DNA from: Gnetum montanum
Lineage: Eukaryota; Streptophyta; Gnetopsida; Gnetales; Gnetaceae
Length of the DNA stretch: 64,000 nucleotides
Direction: 5' to 3'
Assembly: GCA_015680685.1 (NCBI GenBank)
Contig: MNCI01035156.1
Coordinates: forward strand, 541,572-605,571
The notes under the pieces were generated by a model. It saw only the letters and a program-made list of their open reading frames with translations. It searched no databases and had not been told where the DNA came from. The translations under genes were made by a program, and so were the position numbers. Position 1 is the stretch's first letter. Every line of letters starts with the position of its first letter. Positions 44,390 through 56,329 of the stretch are shown in pieces.

Positions 44390-47290
44390 CATGAAGTTTG
44401 GTGGAGAAGATCAAATGGTCCCAAGTGGTGGTGGCTCTTGGGGTTCAAAGGGACCTTCACCGACTTCACGCATAGGCAATGGTTGAGGTGGCTACAGCTA
44501 TCTTGCTGTTATTTCAACTTCAGACAAGAGGTAGAAAGTATCTAGCAGTGCTTTCATTCTCTCCTCCTTGCTTTTCGGATCATGCACCATCCATGCAACT
44601 TCACCGATGTGGGTCAAAAAAAGCACATTCCAGGGACATGAGATTGCTAAAATAACTCCTTTGTGTTGATGAACCAGGTAACATATTGTTTGCATTCAAT
44701 GTCAAACACTCTAACTCTATCCTTCAGCTCTTGGTAATCATTCATGCATTCGGCTAGCTTCTCAGTGGTTGATTGTTGATCTGTAAACCATGCTCTAAGA
44801 ACCTTGAGTTTAGTGTTTGTAGTCTCAAGCTTCTCCTTGGTGTCTTTGTGGTGCTTGAACTCTGCCTCATATAACAAATATGAGCTAGCCACTTGTTTCT
44901 CCAACACTAACTATGGCCATTTGGTAGTCAGCATTGCCAGGTTTGTGTAACAAATATTGGAAAACTTCATATATTCTATCATCTCTTCTATTTGCAACTT
45001 ATTTAGTTGAATCTCTGCCTTGTTGTAGGGATCGATCCCATCAACAATTGGCTGACAAACCTCTTTTCCTTATTGGAGATGTTGGAGGGCTTCATTTACT
45101 TTCACCTTCTCCAAATGGACGGGTTTCTCATTAACTTCCTTTCACAAGCCAACTTGGTCTCTCTAGTGATTGTTTACTCTTTCAAACTTGAGGGCCTCAT
45201 TCTTCCAAGCAATGATTTCAATGGTAGACTCCTAGCATAAGGCAAACACTTCCTTCATTGATAGATTTCGATTTGCTATAGCCAATCTTCTTAATTCAGT
45301 ATTTACCTTAGAAAGCTACTCCTACTATTGATGAATAAATTTTTTCATTTGGTCCTTTTAAGTATCAACATTACGTAGGTGATGATTTTGTGCTATTAGA
45401 TTCTCATTCTCCTAACACATCTCTATGAAGTTTGTCTGAATTAAGTACATTTTTGTTTTAGCTATGGATTGATTGAAGATGGACATAACTCCTTCCTTCT
45501 CAACCTTTTAGAATAGTTCTTAAAGTTTTTTGAAAGCTTCATATCTAGTTATTATTGGGCTAAGGATCGTAGGCTAAGCAAGTCAAACATGTAGTTTGGC
45601 AACCTCTGTAGCTAACTGTTGATTTTGTTCTTGAGCCATTTCAAGTTGCCCCTCTAAAATAATGCATTTTCCCCTTGTGTTTAGTAGCTTTGACTAGGTT
45701 GTAATGATGTCTTCCAAAAAATCAAAGATATCCAAAATTGGTTGCCCGATCCCCACTAGTCAATCGAGCAACTCCTCATGCTAGGTTACATTTAACTTTC
45801 CACTAACCATGCTTATAGATATCTGTAGATCTTGAAGTGTAGATACATCTAGTATAGATGCCGCATGTGCATTTAGTGCTTTAGCAACATAATCAGCAAT
45901 AACTTCAACCTTTGTTTCCTACCCTTGGTGCTGCATCACCAAGACAGTTGCCCCTTCACCTTCCTCCAAACATACCAAGAAGGTGCTAGCATTCCCAAAG
46001 ATTTCTAGGAAGAAATGGTGTTGATATAGTGACACTGTCACCTCCTAAGCATTTGGATCTAACCTCATAGGCAACTACCTTCTTTGGGTAGAGAAAATTG
46101 GTCTAGCCCTTTCTATCTAGCTAACTATTCAAGCCATCTAATTAAGGTGAATCATTATTGGTCAGTATATAGATGGATATACACCACTCACCCTTGCATG
46201 TTGCTCTTGCCTGCTCAAGAGCTACTCTTAGATTTTATGCAAGCACTCAATGATTTCATGGGCCTTTGGTATTATTTCTTGAGTGGACGGTGGTGGTAGC
46301 TGCTCCTTTTCTTAACTTGTCATTGGCATCTTCTCTTTCATAATTTTTGACCATAAGGCCAAAGGAGCACGTATAATTATATTATTGAAGTTACAAATGA
46401 TACCTACCCTTTTGCAAAGTTTTCGAATGAGGCATGGAAAGGGTAGGGTTTCTCTTCCATGTTCATTTTCCTTGATGTGCTTTTCTATCTCTAAATAGAT
46501 GAGTTGTGGGAGCTTGATGGGAAATCTTTTTCTTAGAGCGGCACATGCACAAGTGAAGAAGGTGGTCACCTTACTAGGCCTTACCATTGAATTGAGGTGA
46601 TAAGCCACAATTTCGAAATAGCTGCACTCCACTAGTTTGAGTGTGTCATACTCCTTACAGTCAACCCCATAGCACCATTGAGTCTACTCCTTCTTGGCCT
46701 TAGGATCACCTTTCATTGATAGCTCTACCAACTGTGTTCGAATGTCAAGCAACCCCAGTGCCTACATGATAGCTTCAACTGAGTAGGACACTTGAATGTC
46801 CTTGATCTCGATAGTGGACCTTGACCTTCAATTGTTCCAGAAGAGGCATGTCTCTTCCATGTACCATTCCCCACTAGATGTGATGATTGACCACATGGAG
46901 GAGGTTTGCAATTGTGTTTTGACATCTGCTAGAGCTTGTTCTAGGAATGGCCCAAAGTTCATTTCTTAAAGAATTGATTGTTGAATATCTAGGAACCTAA
47001 TGATGTCAAGGTAGGCTTGAGACAAAGTGACTTCAAGCCTTAGTATGGGTGTTGGTACTTCTCCTCACTGTGATTTCTCAATGGGCATTTCTTCTTCTAG
47101 AATCTGTAGAATAGATTCCACTTTGGACTCCTCATGAAGAGGTCCCATTGCATGGGTTGCCTTTGGTGGTTTTTGGACTTGTTCTTGTTGGCCCCTTCTA
47201 GCTCTAGGCTATTTTTCATTTGGTTGAGAAGGCTCTTCTTCCTATGGGCATTTTTGTTTTGGTTCCATCTATAATCACAATGAAACCATG
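44390..47290 (-). pseudogene. element D extra 3' ORF: transposon-protein-like domain plus coiled coil
   Basis: This is a frame of roughly 950 codons, broken by stops. The start region (47303-47100) is lysine/asparagine-rich. The middle (46820-46312) reads GLLDIRTQLVELSMKGDPK, QWCYGVDCKEYDTLKLVE, MVRPSKVTTFFTCACAALRK and LPFPCLIRKLCKRVGI. This resembles the 'putative plant transposon protein' domain known from extra ORFs of plant gypsy elements. The last third (45900-44500) is helical and charged, with LEKQVASSYLLYEAEFKHHK, KEKLETTNTKLKVLRAW and MNDYQELKDRV, a likely coiled coil. The same protein is in element C. No transmembrane segment or signal peptide is visible. Its role is unknown; the domain assignment is from pattern memory. 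Confidence 0.6.
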
Positions 47291-48480
47291 GGTTAGCAAT
47301 CATTGTGTAACATGAAGCAATTGGAATACCTTATCTCTTTAAGATAGTTACACTTGGCTAGGTTGTGATTATGGTTGATTTAATTACTACAATAATTATT
47401 TATTCATGTGTTATTATTAAATAAATTATCCCAAAGGCTGTTGAAAGGGTTAACTATTGAAAAAGTTAATGTTTATATGATGCTAAGTTTATTAACCCTT
47501 TGGGGGAGTTAGAAAAATTTTCAAAAAATTTCATTATAAACCTTAAGGTCTGCAACCCCCACAATAAAGAGCTTACCATTGGTAAGTTCAATGTCAATAA
47601 ACAAAGTGATTTGAACAAACAGTTGGGAAGTTATGGGCACTAGAAGGTTTTGACATGCAAGGAATAAACTCCCTTGTGTGTTATCAGGAAAATGTCAAAA
47701 AATTTATAAACTCCCTTGGGAATAATCTTTTTCCTGATACTACCATGCACTTGGGAATTTTTTTAAATGGGAACCACACCATGCAAGGAATTATTTTTTT
47801 ATTGTGTCTAAGGGGTATACTTTGAATTCCCATCATTTTTTTTGAATGGAAACCATACCATGCAAAGAATTTATTTGACTTCCTATCAGTGATTAGAGTG
47901 GAACGATACGAAGTCCATGAAAAATACTCAAGCAAGTAGAAGAGTACAAAGAGTATTGAATCCCCTTTAATTCACACCCTTTACAAACCTTTGAATCCTT
48001 CCTAATTTCAGAACTACCAAGGTCATCAATTGATTAAAATTTTCTTTAATGGAAGGGACCTCAAATTCCTAGAATAAGGAAAACCATAGAGTTTATTGGA
48101 TGGGCAGATAACATGGACTCACTTCTTGTTCCATGAAAAATAAACCATGTCAAAGTCATCAAACATCAGAATTCAAAAATAGAAACTAGACATCGACAAT
48201 CACACCATTAAATACAAATCATCATTAGTAAACAACAACAACAACACTATGTCCTATGGTAATAAAGCAGTTTTATTAGAAAAAATAAGGAAATACCACA
48301 CTTTGAACAAAACAAAACAAAGTAAAATATATAAAAAAGTGTAAAATAATCTAGAAAGATTCAAAAGTACTAATGATGATGTAAAATTACAAAAATCTGA
48401 AAATAAAAAATTTGTAAAATAAATAACTTGTAAAATCAAAAACATGGAAAAAAAGTAAAAAAACTAAGAAGCCATATGGA
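47291..48480. other. spacer between pol and the extra ORF of D
   Basis: Non-coding, with A-rich and T-rich runs. The part 47290-47640 aligns loosely with 63360-63620 in element F (shared GGCTAGGTTGTGATTATGGT and CCCCCACAA blocks). It may have carried the promoter or splice acceptor for the extra ORF; no box can be assigned. Confidence 0.45.
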
Positions 48481-50021
48481 TTGTTAGCATGAATGGCCAT
48501 CTCCCCCACTATTGAGTTGGAAGGAGGAGATTTGAAAACTTGAGCATGGTTGTCCATCTATCGAGGTGGTAGTTGCACTAGTCTATCTTGGTTCAAGGAA
48601 AGCTTTTATTTGTTGGATGTTGAAAAATTGCTTTTTATTTGAAATTTTAGGTTTGTAAATTAACATGGCCCTAGAGCGAAAGGTTTAATCAATTATATAA
48701 GATCCCTCCCATAATGTTTGGAGTTTTTCCTTTTGGGGTACATGTCTGGGGTTCTAGTAGATAACCTTATCTAATAGTTGAAGTTTTACATTTCATATTT
48801 TAAGGTCATGAGGTTGCTTGCTAAATGCCTTGTGCATCTCATTCAAAGATAGAACCTTATCTCCTGGTTGAAGTTTTACCTTTCATATTTTAAGGTCATG
48901 ATGTTGCTTACTGAATGCCTTGTGCATTTCATCTAGCACATTCAAATTGATCAATATTTCTTTCTATGCTGACCTTAGGTCAAGATTTAGATCACAGGCT
49001 ATTAAGAGTGTATGAAGCTCAAATTGAATTAGGAGCATTGGAAGTTTTCCATACAGTAACTCATAGAGAAAATAGCCAATAGGAAGTTTCCCTATTAAAC
49101 GATAAGCCTAGAGGGCATTGTTAAGTTTTGCACTCCAATCTTTCCTATATTTACTAATAGTTCACATTAGTATTTTTGTGATCTCTCAATTGGTTACCTC
49201 TGCTTCACCATTGGCTTGGGGGTGGTAGAATGTTGTTAATTTATGTTCAACCCATAAGCATTGCATTAACTTTCTAAAAGTAGCACCTATGAAATGAGTT
49301 CCATTGTTAAAAATTAGTGAACATGGCATCCCAAACCTATTTACAATATTTTATTATATACATCTAGCAGTAGTGGATGATGTACAATTAGTAAAAGCTG
49401 CTACTTTCACCCATTTTATATAGTAGTCAACTACTATGATAATATATGCCTTTCTATTAAACATGGATATGATGGGACCCATGAAATCAATGCTCCATAT
49501 ATCAAAAGGTTCCAATGGTTAACTCCACTGTTGAGGACCTTTCATGCTAGCAGTCATCCCCTGTCTCATTAACAACATTCACAAGATTTGATAAACTAGT
49601 GGGCATCCTTAAAGATTGTAGGCCAATAGTATCCTACCATTAGGATTTTTATGGCTATGCATCTCCTTGCATAGTAGACTTTGCAAGGCCCTTCATGAGC
49701 ATCCTGGAGAACATGCAGTTAATCTTTGTTAGGGATACACCAACAAATCAGGCCATCTACACACACTTTGTAGAGGTCTCTATTGATTTCCGTGAAAAAT
49801 TTGACCTCATGAAGAAATTGTTGTTTCTTTCTAAAGTCAAGATCTTGTGACATCTCCTGAGTGAGAAGGGAGGTGAGGATGCCATTGTACCATGTTGTTT
49901 TTGTGGGAATTTGTTCATTTATTGCTCTTGTAAAGAGGAGTTTATCTAGAAATTGATCAAAGAGTGGGCTCTCCTCCTCTTTATTATTCCATCTTAAGCG
50001 AGAGAGGTGGTCAGCAACCAC
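48481..50021 (-). pseudogene. element D integrase and RNase H tail
   Basis: The frame 50021-49719 reads VADHLSRLRWNNKEEESPLF, then WYNGILTSLLTQEMSQDLDF, FLHEVKFFTEINRDLYKVCV and WCIPNKD. This is the end of RNase H running into the integrase zinc-binding domain. The core follows at 49560-49080, with a recognisable HPQANGEAEVTN (about 49210-49175) that keeps the third catalytic acid, then ISKYRKDWSAKLNNAL. The C-terminal tail (48900-48500) contains a 90-bp in-frame tandem duplication. Stops occur throughout. It is clearly the same enzyme family as in element C. Confidence 0.82.
48763..48942 (-). repeat. 90-bp tandem duplication in integrase D
   Basis: AACCTTATCTAATAGTTGAAG (48763) is repeated as AACCTTATCTCCTGGTTGAAG (48853), and both run on through TTTTAAGGTCATGA to TGCCTTGTGCAT. 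The unit is exactly 30 codons, so the frame is kept. It duplicates part of the integrase C-terminal region. The copies differ at about eight positions. Confidence 0.88.
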
Positions 50022-50029
50022 ATTCTTAA

Positions 50030-51600
50030 TTTCTTTTCAATCTACCACATGAGATTGAATTCCTACAAGATCACGAGCCACTATATCACACAAGGGCTCA
50101 CCATTGGCTTATTCATGAGGAAACGGATTGCACTATGGTCTGTTGTGTACAAATACTTTGTAGCCAACCACATAGTGCCTAAACTTTTCTAGAGAGTACA
50201 CCATTACCATTAGTTCTTTTTCCATGGTGGTGTAATTTAATTATGCTTCTACAATGCTTTGGCTTGCACAATGGATGTAGTATGGGTGTTTCTTATCGTC
50301 CTTTTACATTAGCACTATTCCCAAGGTGTAGTTAGATGCATTATTCATAATGTGGAAGGGTCTAGACCAATCTAGTGCTCATAGGATTATTGTTTCTATG
50401 AGTTTTTCTTTTAACTATTGGAATGCATGTTCACATTCCCTGGTCCAAATGAAAGGTACATTTTTATTTGTAAGCTCTACCAATGGCTTTATGATCTTAA
50501 AGAAATTCTCTATGAATCATCGGTAGTAGCCAGTGTATCCAAGGAATGACTAAACATCTTTACTTATCTTTATTTGGTGTGCTATTCCTTGGATAACTTT
50601 TCTAGGTCTATCTCAATCCCTTTTTGCAAAATTCGATGCCCTAGCACAATGTCTTCTTGGATCATGAGATGGCTCTTTTGCTAGTTGAGCCATAGATTTT
50701 TTTCAATGCATCTCTTTAGTACTTGCTCAAGGTGGTCCAAGGCTTACTCAAATGTAGCTCCATAGGTGAAGAACTCATCCATGAAGACTTCCACACCACT
50801 ACCAATTTGTTGTTGGAAAATATCAAGGACCAGGCACTGAAATGTTGTAGGGCATTGCATAGATTGACTAACATGTTATGATATGTAAAAGTCCCCGACA
50901 AACTCATGAATGTTGTTTTGGCTTGATCTTCTAGCACAATTTAAATTTGGTTATAGCCACTATAACCATCCAAGAAGCTATAATAACAATGCCTAGATAT
51001 GGTATCCTGCATTTGATCAACAAATGACAAAGGAAAATGATATTTAAATGTTATCATATTTAACAACTTGAAGTTGATGTAGACCCATCATTTTCCACCC
51101 TTATTTAGTACAATTATAAGTGGGCTAACCCACTCACTATCTATGATGGGATAGATGAACCTTGCATTGAGGAGTTGTTTAATTTCCTCTTTGATGATCT
51201 ACTTCAATTTGGGGTTCAACTACCTCTATGGCTACCTTCTAGGCTTCATGGCTGAGTCAGTGTAAATGTGATGCTAGCATATCCTTGGATTGATTATTAT
51301 TAGCTCAGGATATGATCATGAAAAGGCTATTAGCCATTTGTTAACCACCTTTAATAGCTTTTTTTTTGTTTAGGATCAAGTTGGACATTAATTATGATCG
51401 ATTTACCATTATTTAAGTATGCATATTCAATGCTAGCCAATAAAGTTTTTAGCTCTAAGAACTCCTGCTTGAAGTTATCAGGAATTTCCAACTCTCCCCA
51501 ATAGGTATCATCATATTCATTAGAGAGTTGGAAATGAACTTGTTCAATTTTGGACATGCCTTCAACATAAGCACATGTTAGGCTCTCAGTTGGTTCCATG
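50030..51600 (-). pseudogene. element D reverse transcriptase and RNase H
   Basis: Blocks read in order: METAD-like linker MEPTESLTCAYVEGMSKIEQ (51599 down), then LELKTLLASIEYAYL, and the RT core with LEDQAKTTFMSLSGTFTYHN and LVNLCNALQHFSA (50937-50850). The catalytic segment reads GVEVFMDEFFTYG (about 50795-50757), so the second aspartate of FMDD is glutamate. Thumb and connection segments continue to about 50450, and RNase H to 50030. Compared with element C, the fingers and palm are less well kept. It is inactive through stops and the catalytic change. Confidence 0.78.
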
Positions 51601-51699
51601 CATAATGTGCTACCATCTGAGTTAGCTATCAGCCACTAGGTGCCCTCCTATTTTGTAGTTACTGCATATAGACACCTTTGAATATTGATTTCTTATGTG

Positions 51700-52130
51700 C
51701 ACTAATTTCATTCTTTAATGTATTTACTTTTGATGGGCCAAATATTTTGCACACAATCGCACCCATTATTGCTGTATGTGATGCATGGAATATGCTTCTT
51801 ATCTATCTTATCCAATTCATTTTCTTTGGACATTTCTAAAGATAAATCCCTTATTTCCATATGTGTGTCAATCATGCTTAACCAAGCTCTTCCCATAATG
51901 ATGGGGAAGCCACTTTTATAGTTTTCAACCTTGATCATCAAAAAATTTAGCAAGATAGGACCACCCACAATCTATGGTCACAATGTCCTCTATTAATCCT
52001 AGAGAGACAATAATTGATTGATCTACCAATTCTAGATAAATGTTTCTCTTCTTGAGAGGTGGTAGGTTCTAGGCCTTGCACATGTCATGGGAGATAAGAT
52101 TAACTCTGGAACCAAAGTGAAGAAGAGCCT
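51700..52130 (-). pseudogene. element D aspartic protease
   Basis: The active-site loop reads LLHFGSRVNLISHDMCKA (about 52125-52072), so the catalytic Asp-Ser of the family is His-Phe. The C-terminal half is clearer (51968-51708): FLMIKVENYKSGFPIIMGRA and WLSMIDTHMEIRDLSLEMSK. This corresponds to the C-terminal sheet of gypsy proteases and has a counterpart in element A. It is non-functional. Confidence 0.7.
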
Positions 52131-52149
52131 TGCATGGCTCATGTCTAGT

Positions 52150-53838
52150 AATCTACAGGTAAATAAATGGGCTTCCTAGGTAATTATTTTACTCTTGCAG
52201 TTACAATCATTATTTTACTCTTTGGATTCTTTTGTGATCTTCATAGTAGTTTGAAATTTTTCATCTAAAGAGTCCCATAATTTATCAACCTTTTTCAAAA
52301 TATTAGAAATAGATTTTTGGATGGGTAAGGTCTTTCTATTAACCAATTCATCCAGTGGTGACTCCTCTTTGTCACAAAATTGGACCTCCTATTTTTTGAT
52401 GGAAGGGTCCATATTGTATTCTTCTACACTTTCTTTTTTCTAGTAAATCATCTTCTTCTTTTGCTACTTGCTCAATTATCCTTTAAATCTAATGAGTTCT
52501 TAATTCAAACAATCTTCTTTGAGCATATACCCCAAGGGTTCTTCTAATTTTTGCTCTAAGCCCATCTATGATGTGGCGAAGTTGTTCCCTTTGAGAATAA
52601 CCATGGCCATGGCATTGGTGTAAGAGTGAATAGTATCTACCTATGGCGACGTCCAAGGGTTGATGTACTCCCTGTTTTCATCCTTGGATTTTCCTTCTTA
52701 GATTAAACACTCTAGACTATGTTTGATATTTATCATTAAATAGCTCTAACATGGTACTCCATCTACAAATAGATTCTAGCTCCAAAGATCGGTACCAACT
52801 TTCAACTTTCATGATGAGTGTCTTGGGGAAAAGCTTGAGTTTTTGTCATTCATTTTCTATGTTCTATAAGGCACAAGCATCATGGAAAGCTTGTAGATGT
52901 GTCTATGCATTAGAATTATATCCCCCCTCAAATCTTAGAATATTATTCATGTCTAAGCACTTAATTTGACTATTTTTCATATGTCTAGTTGGAATTATAT
53001 CTACCTCTGCAATGTTGAGAATACTTTGAGTCACTAAAAGAGGTTCATCATCATCACTGCATCAATGACATCGATAATGGTTTTGGCCATCCCTTCAATC
53101 TTAGTGGCCTTCATGGTCATTGTTGTCTTGTTGATCACCTTCATCACAATTATTTTGACGGTGGCTTCTATGAAAACTAGCAAATGAATAGGAATGTTCA
53201 AAATCAAATGAAGAGGATGGAGAGGAAGGTGGACCACCATCACTATCGCAATTTTTTCCATCATTTTTTCACTCTTTATGACCATCATCCTTAGATCCCT
53301 TGCTATTGTGATGCTTACTCGAGTCCCTGCCTTGACTCTCACTCTTTTCCAAACTTATTTTATGAATAGTGGAGTGCAGTTTTAGTGACACACTCTCATC
53401 ATCAATAATTGGGGGTGGTGAATCTTCATGTTAAGAACCTTCAAGAGGAGGATCCTCATTGTCACCTTAGTTTAGTAGGAATAAGGGATTGCTAAAGTGT
53501 TTTCCCTTTGTAAACTCATGGTGTTTCTCCTAGTGTTGATCTCACCTATGTTGTGTTTTAGTGGGATGATAATCCTAAGTGTCATAACCATCCACAACAT
53601 ATTCTTCATGAAGATCTAAGATACCTAACTTCTTAAGAGTTTTAAGTAGCATCCTGGGTATAGATCAATCGAGGGGCAAGATGATGTTGCCCTCCATATC
53701 ATGCTATCATAGTTGTTCATCCTGATGTAGAATGAAGGTGAAATCCAACACATACTCATCGGGATGAGTATATACCATTTTGCACTCTTGTGGGGTTGGC
53801 AGCCTGACATCTTTGTGTCTATGGAAAGAAGATGACAT
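52150..53838 (-). pseudogene. element D gag
   Basis: The frame starts at the ATG at 53836-53838: MSSSFHRHKDVRLPTPQEC, then MVYTHPDEYVLDFTFILHQD. This is the same N-terminus as in element A (YIHPDEYITDFNFILHQDE) and ends at a stop. The histidine/serine/arginine-rich linker is at 53100-53450, the capsid-like domain at about 52550-52950, and the lysine-rich segment before the cysteine-histidine motif at 52250-52480. The proline/tyrosine-rich tail seen in A and C seems shortened or lost near 52190. Many stops are present. Confidence 0.7.
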
Positions 53839-53971
53839 TTTGCAAAATGAATAAAATTATCAATTTACTTAGTAATTTATATGTCATTGAGAGTTATCTT
53901 GACCTTGAGTTCATCCAATGATATAAATAATATTCACTTAAACCTAAATAGTGCACATTTCAAAAAATAAA

Positions 53972-53990
53972 GTCCCCAGCAGTGGCTCCA
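53972..53990 (-). other. primer binding site of element D, tRNA-Asp-like
   Basis: Minus-strand TGGAGCCACTGCTGGGGAC lies one base inside the 5' LTR. It agrees with the complement of the plant tRNA-Asp 3' end (recalled as TGGCGCCGTTGCCGGGGA) except at four positions. Confidence 0.75.
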
Positions 53991-53991
53991 A

Positions 53992-54876
53992 TGATGAGCG
54001 GTGAGGTACCCATATGCCCAACCATACGAATCACAAAGCGTTCATGCACGATTTTCTCAAATTCCATGGACTTTATCGTTTCCAGTGCATTAGTCTTCTA
54101 GGAAGTGAATCTTGCCTTAAGGTCAATCATTGTCTTCCTAATTACACTTGTGATTTACAATAGTATGATTAAGTGTAATTTAGGTATCTAATTTTTATCA
54201 TTTTGTATTTTTATGATTTGATGTTTGAATAGAGATAAAAGTGATTAGATTAACAAATTTAAACTAACTAATTAGCTAGCATTGAACTAGTCTTAACATA
54301 AGCATCTGGTCCCACTTTCCATACATGTCCTAAACCAATGTATCCACTACTGGGTGACCAGGTGCTACGCTACTTGGCAAACCAAGCAACAATGCTATTG
54401 GGATTACCAAGTGAATACGTGTTACACTCGAAGTATTCGTACTTATCTGTTTAATCTATTTTGCTTAATTGCTTCATTAACTTAATAACTAATTGAAAAC
54501 ATTAAATGCATAAATAAAATATTTAATCTATCTATAATTCTTTAAGGTTTATTAGAAAGCTCATCTTTATTGCCAGACACACTATCATGCTCAAGTACAA
54601 CAAATATTAGTACACTCAATGACTCTTACTGTGGGCACTTGGGAGGAAATTTCTAACTGTCAAATGGAAAAACTGCAAGAGCTTTGCTACAACTAAAATC
54701 TCTATTTCCATAAAAGTAGCTGGTCAGCACATATTTATAGCTGAATACAAACACTATGTCGATGGGGCCTCACTAATGCATGATATGATGCATCGATGAG
54801 ACCTCGTCAACAAGGCTTGTCGATGAAACCGTCAATGATACCTCATTGATGCAATCGTCAACACTATGACTCATCA
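53992..54876 (-). repeat. 5' LTR of gypsy element D
   Basis: 885 bp, TGATGAGCGGTGAGG to GACTCATCA in plus orientation, collinear with the 3' LTR. The primer site lies immediately to its left, so transcription ran leftwards. On the minus strand GCTATAAATATG (about 54735-54750) is a TATA candidate. Confidence 0.93.
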
Positions 54877-55147
54877 CCAAAAATATTACAACTATAAAAG
54901 AAACTGATACTATTCAATGAAATAACTTTATTTGTAATTCCACTATTTATATTCATAAATCCACACCTTAAAGAGGCTATATGTTTTTTGAATAATTTTT
55001 GAAATACTACTTAGTTGTAATTACGACCATGTTGCTTGCACTTAGATATGCTACAGAACCCTATTCACAAGTTGCCTTAATGTTTTTCCATTGTTCAACC
55101 CATTATACAAGTTCTTTTCAAATAAGATCCTTATTGCATCTAGGAGT
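54877..55147. other. no identifiable feature
   Basis: A+T-rich flank of element D without a readable frame. Confidence 0.4.
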
Positions 55148-55345
55148 TTAGGGCAAGTGATCAAAACTATCATCTCTCACATAGAAGGTTATAGGTTTGA
55201 TCCTTGTCTTTTCTCTTGAGTGTGGCATCAATGGAATAGCCTTGTAGTGGGATCCTTTTTGTTAGTAAATCACATCTAACTTGTTGTGTGGGTAGGGATT
55301 GTGTTATCAACCTTGAGTTGTCTTCCCTAAAAAATGCAAGAGCCT
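55148..55345 (+). repeat. SINE copy 2 with tRNA-type A and B boxes
   Basis: TAGGGCAAGTG (55149-55159) matches the pol III A-box at 10 of 11 positions, and GGTTTGATCCT (55194-55204) is close to the B-box, 35 bases apart. The body runs through GCCTTGTAGTGGGATCC, TTGTGTGGGTAGGGATTGTG and CCTTGAGTTGTCTTCCC to CTAAAAAATGC. It aligns with the minus strand of 39825-40010. Both ends are approximate. It adjoins, or partly overlaps, an ORF1-like LINE remnant on the other strand. Confidence 0.65.
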
Positions 55346-56010
55346 CATTTATCTAAATGTTTTTCACATTCTCACATTGCTTCAAGTGTCTTTGGTGTCT
55401 CCACATATGCACTCTATCTTTTATATCATGAAACTTAACTATTAGATATTGGGGCTTTTCACTTTATTCACATAATATCCTAAAAACTTGTTAAATACAT
55501 TTCATTAGTTTTTTTAATTTTTCAAACAAAGTTTTATCTAATTCATCCTTTGCCTTTGGGATATGTACAAATCACAAATTTTTTCCCTTGCCTTTTTTCA
55601 TTTTGCTCTTTCAAAGCCTATGCAATTATAGATCCCATCTTTGTATTTGTTCCTTCAAAACTAAATTGATTTTTGTTTTCTTCCACTTTGGCTTCAAGTT
55701 CTCCTAATTTCAACAAAATTTGCTCATTATCCTTTGGAGCAACATTAGTCTTCTTTTTTTACTCAATCTTTGTTTCCAACGTTAATAACCTTCTAAGAAT
55801 TTCTTTATGTTGTTCATGGATTTTATCCAACAATATCATTTTTCTAACCATATACTCCCATTGTGCAATTGGAATTTCTTTGAGATCAATTGCACTTAGA
55901 GGATTTTTTTTGTTAGCCCCATGATGATGTCATGATAAACCTTCAAATTCCTTTGACAAATGACTTAATTTCGTGGGCAACAAATCCTATCATAAAATAC
56001 TAATCAATTC
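55340..56010 (-). pseudogene. LINE ORF1-like protein remnant (coiled coil, L1 ORF1p-like C-terminus)
   Basis: Long readable minus-strand stretches occur here. LPTKLSHLSKEFEGLS is followed by NPLSAIDLKEIPIAQWEYMV, then heptad-rich ILLDKIHEQHKEILRRLLTL and ILLKLGELEAKVEENKNQF. Then FVICTYPKGK, and after a shift DELDKTLFEKLKKLM, and near the end PQYLIVKFHDIKDRVHMWRH. The last block resembles the C-terminal domain of L1 ORF1 proteins (PRPIIVKF...R...W...R), and the whole layout is coiled coil, RRM-like part, C-terminal domain. At least three stops and one shift are present. This may belong to the same LINE family as the RT at 41-42 kb. The family assignment is tentative. Confidence 0.45.
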
Positions 56011-56329
56011 AGGTTGTCTCAAACTACCCTTCTTGCTAGTATCTCATATTAAGTATTTAATAATTAAATTTTTAGGAGGAAACTTTTCATTGAATCTGCA
56101 ATCTCTTTTTAAAGGTTACATATTTTTAAGGGATTTTTGATATTGTACAATTCTTTCTTCTCCTTTTGAAACCTCTGTAAACCCTAAGAATATTTTTTGT
56201 TCCAATCACAATTCCATCAAGCAAACATATACTAAATCATTTACCATAAAACTACAAAAGACTGGTCCATCCCCAACCGATTTCAATATAAAATAACGGC
56301 CAATGAATTATTTATCATAAAAATGCAAA
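56011..56329. other. no identifiable gene
   Basis: Mostly A+T-rich. At about 56308-56350 there is one unit of the degenerate repeat found five times at 38330-38660. Confidence 0.4.

Larger units (their letters stand above)
43248..54876 (-). mobile_element. complete, decayed Ty3/gypsy element D with both LTRs and an extra ORF
   Basis: About 11.6 kb on the minus strand. It consists of a 5' LTR (53992-54876), primer site, gag, protease, RT/RNase H, integrase, a spacer of about 1.2 kb, an extra ORF (47290-44390) and a 3' LTR (43248-44163). Each reading frame has many stops. The LTRs differ at roughly one base in eight over the part I compared, so the insertion is old. The flanks CTAGA and CCAAA agree at only three of five bases, so no clear target-site duplication remains. 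It resembles the Athila-like branch in tRNA-Asp-type priming and an extra 3' frame, but I see no membrane-anchored envelope. Confidence 0.9.

Noticed and set aside
44390-47290. Retroviral envelope gene in element D
   Set aside because: Position fits, but no signal peptide, transmembrane segment or cleavage site is visible; the domains seen are of other kinds.
43243-54881. Target-site duplication of element D
   Set aside because: Flanks CTAGA and CCAAA match at only three of five positions, too weak to claim.
55673-55924. Plus-strand 83-residue frame
   Set aside because: It is the antisense of the ORF1-like coiled coil, which has far better coding character.
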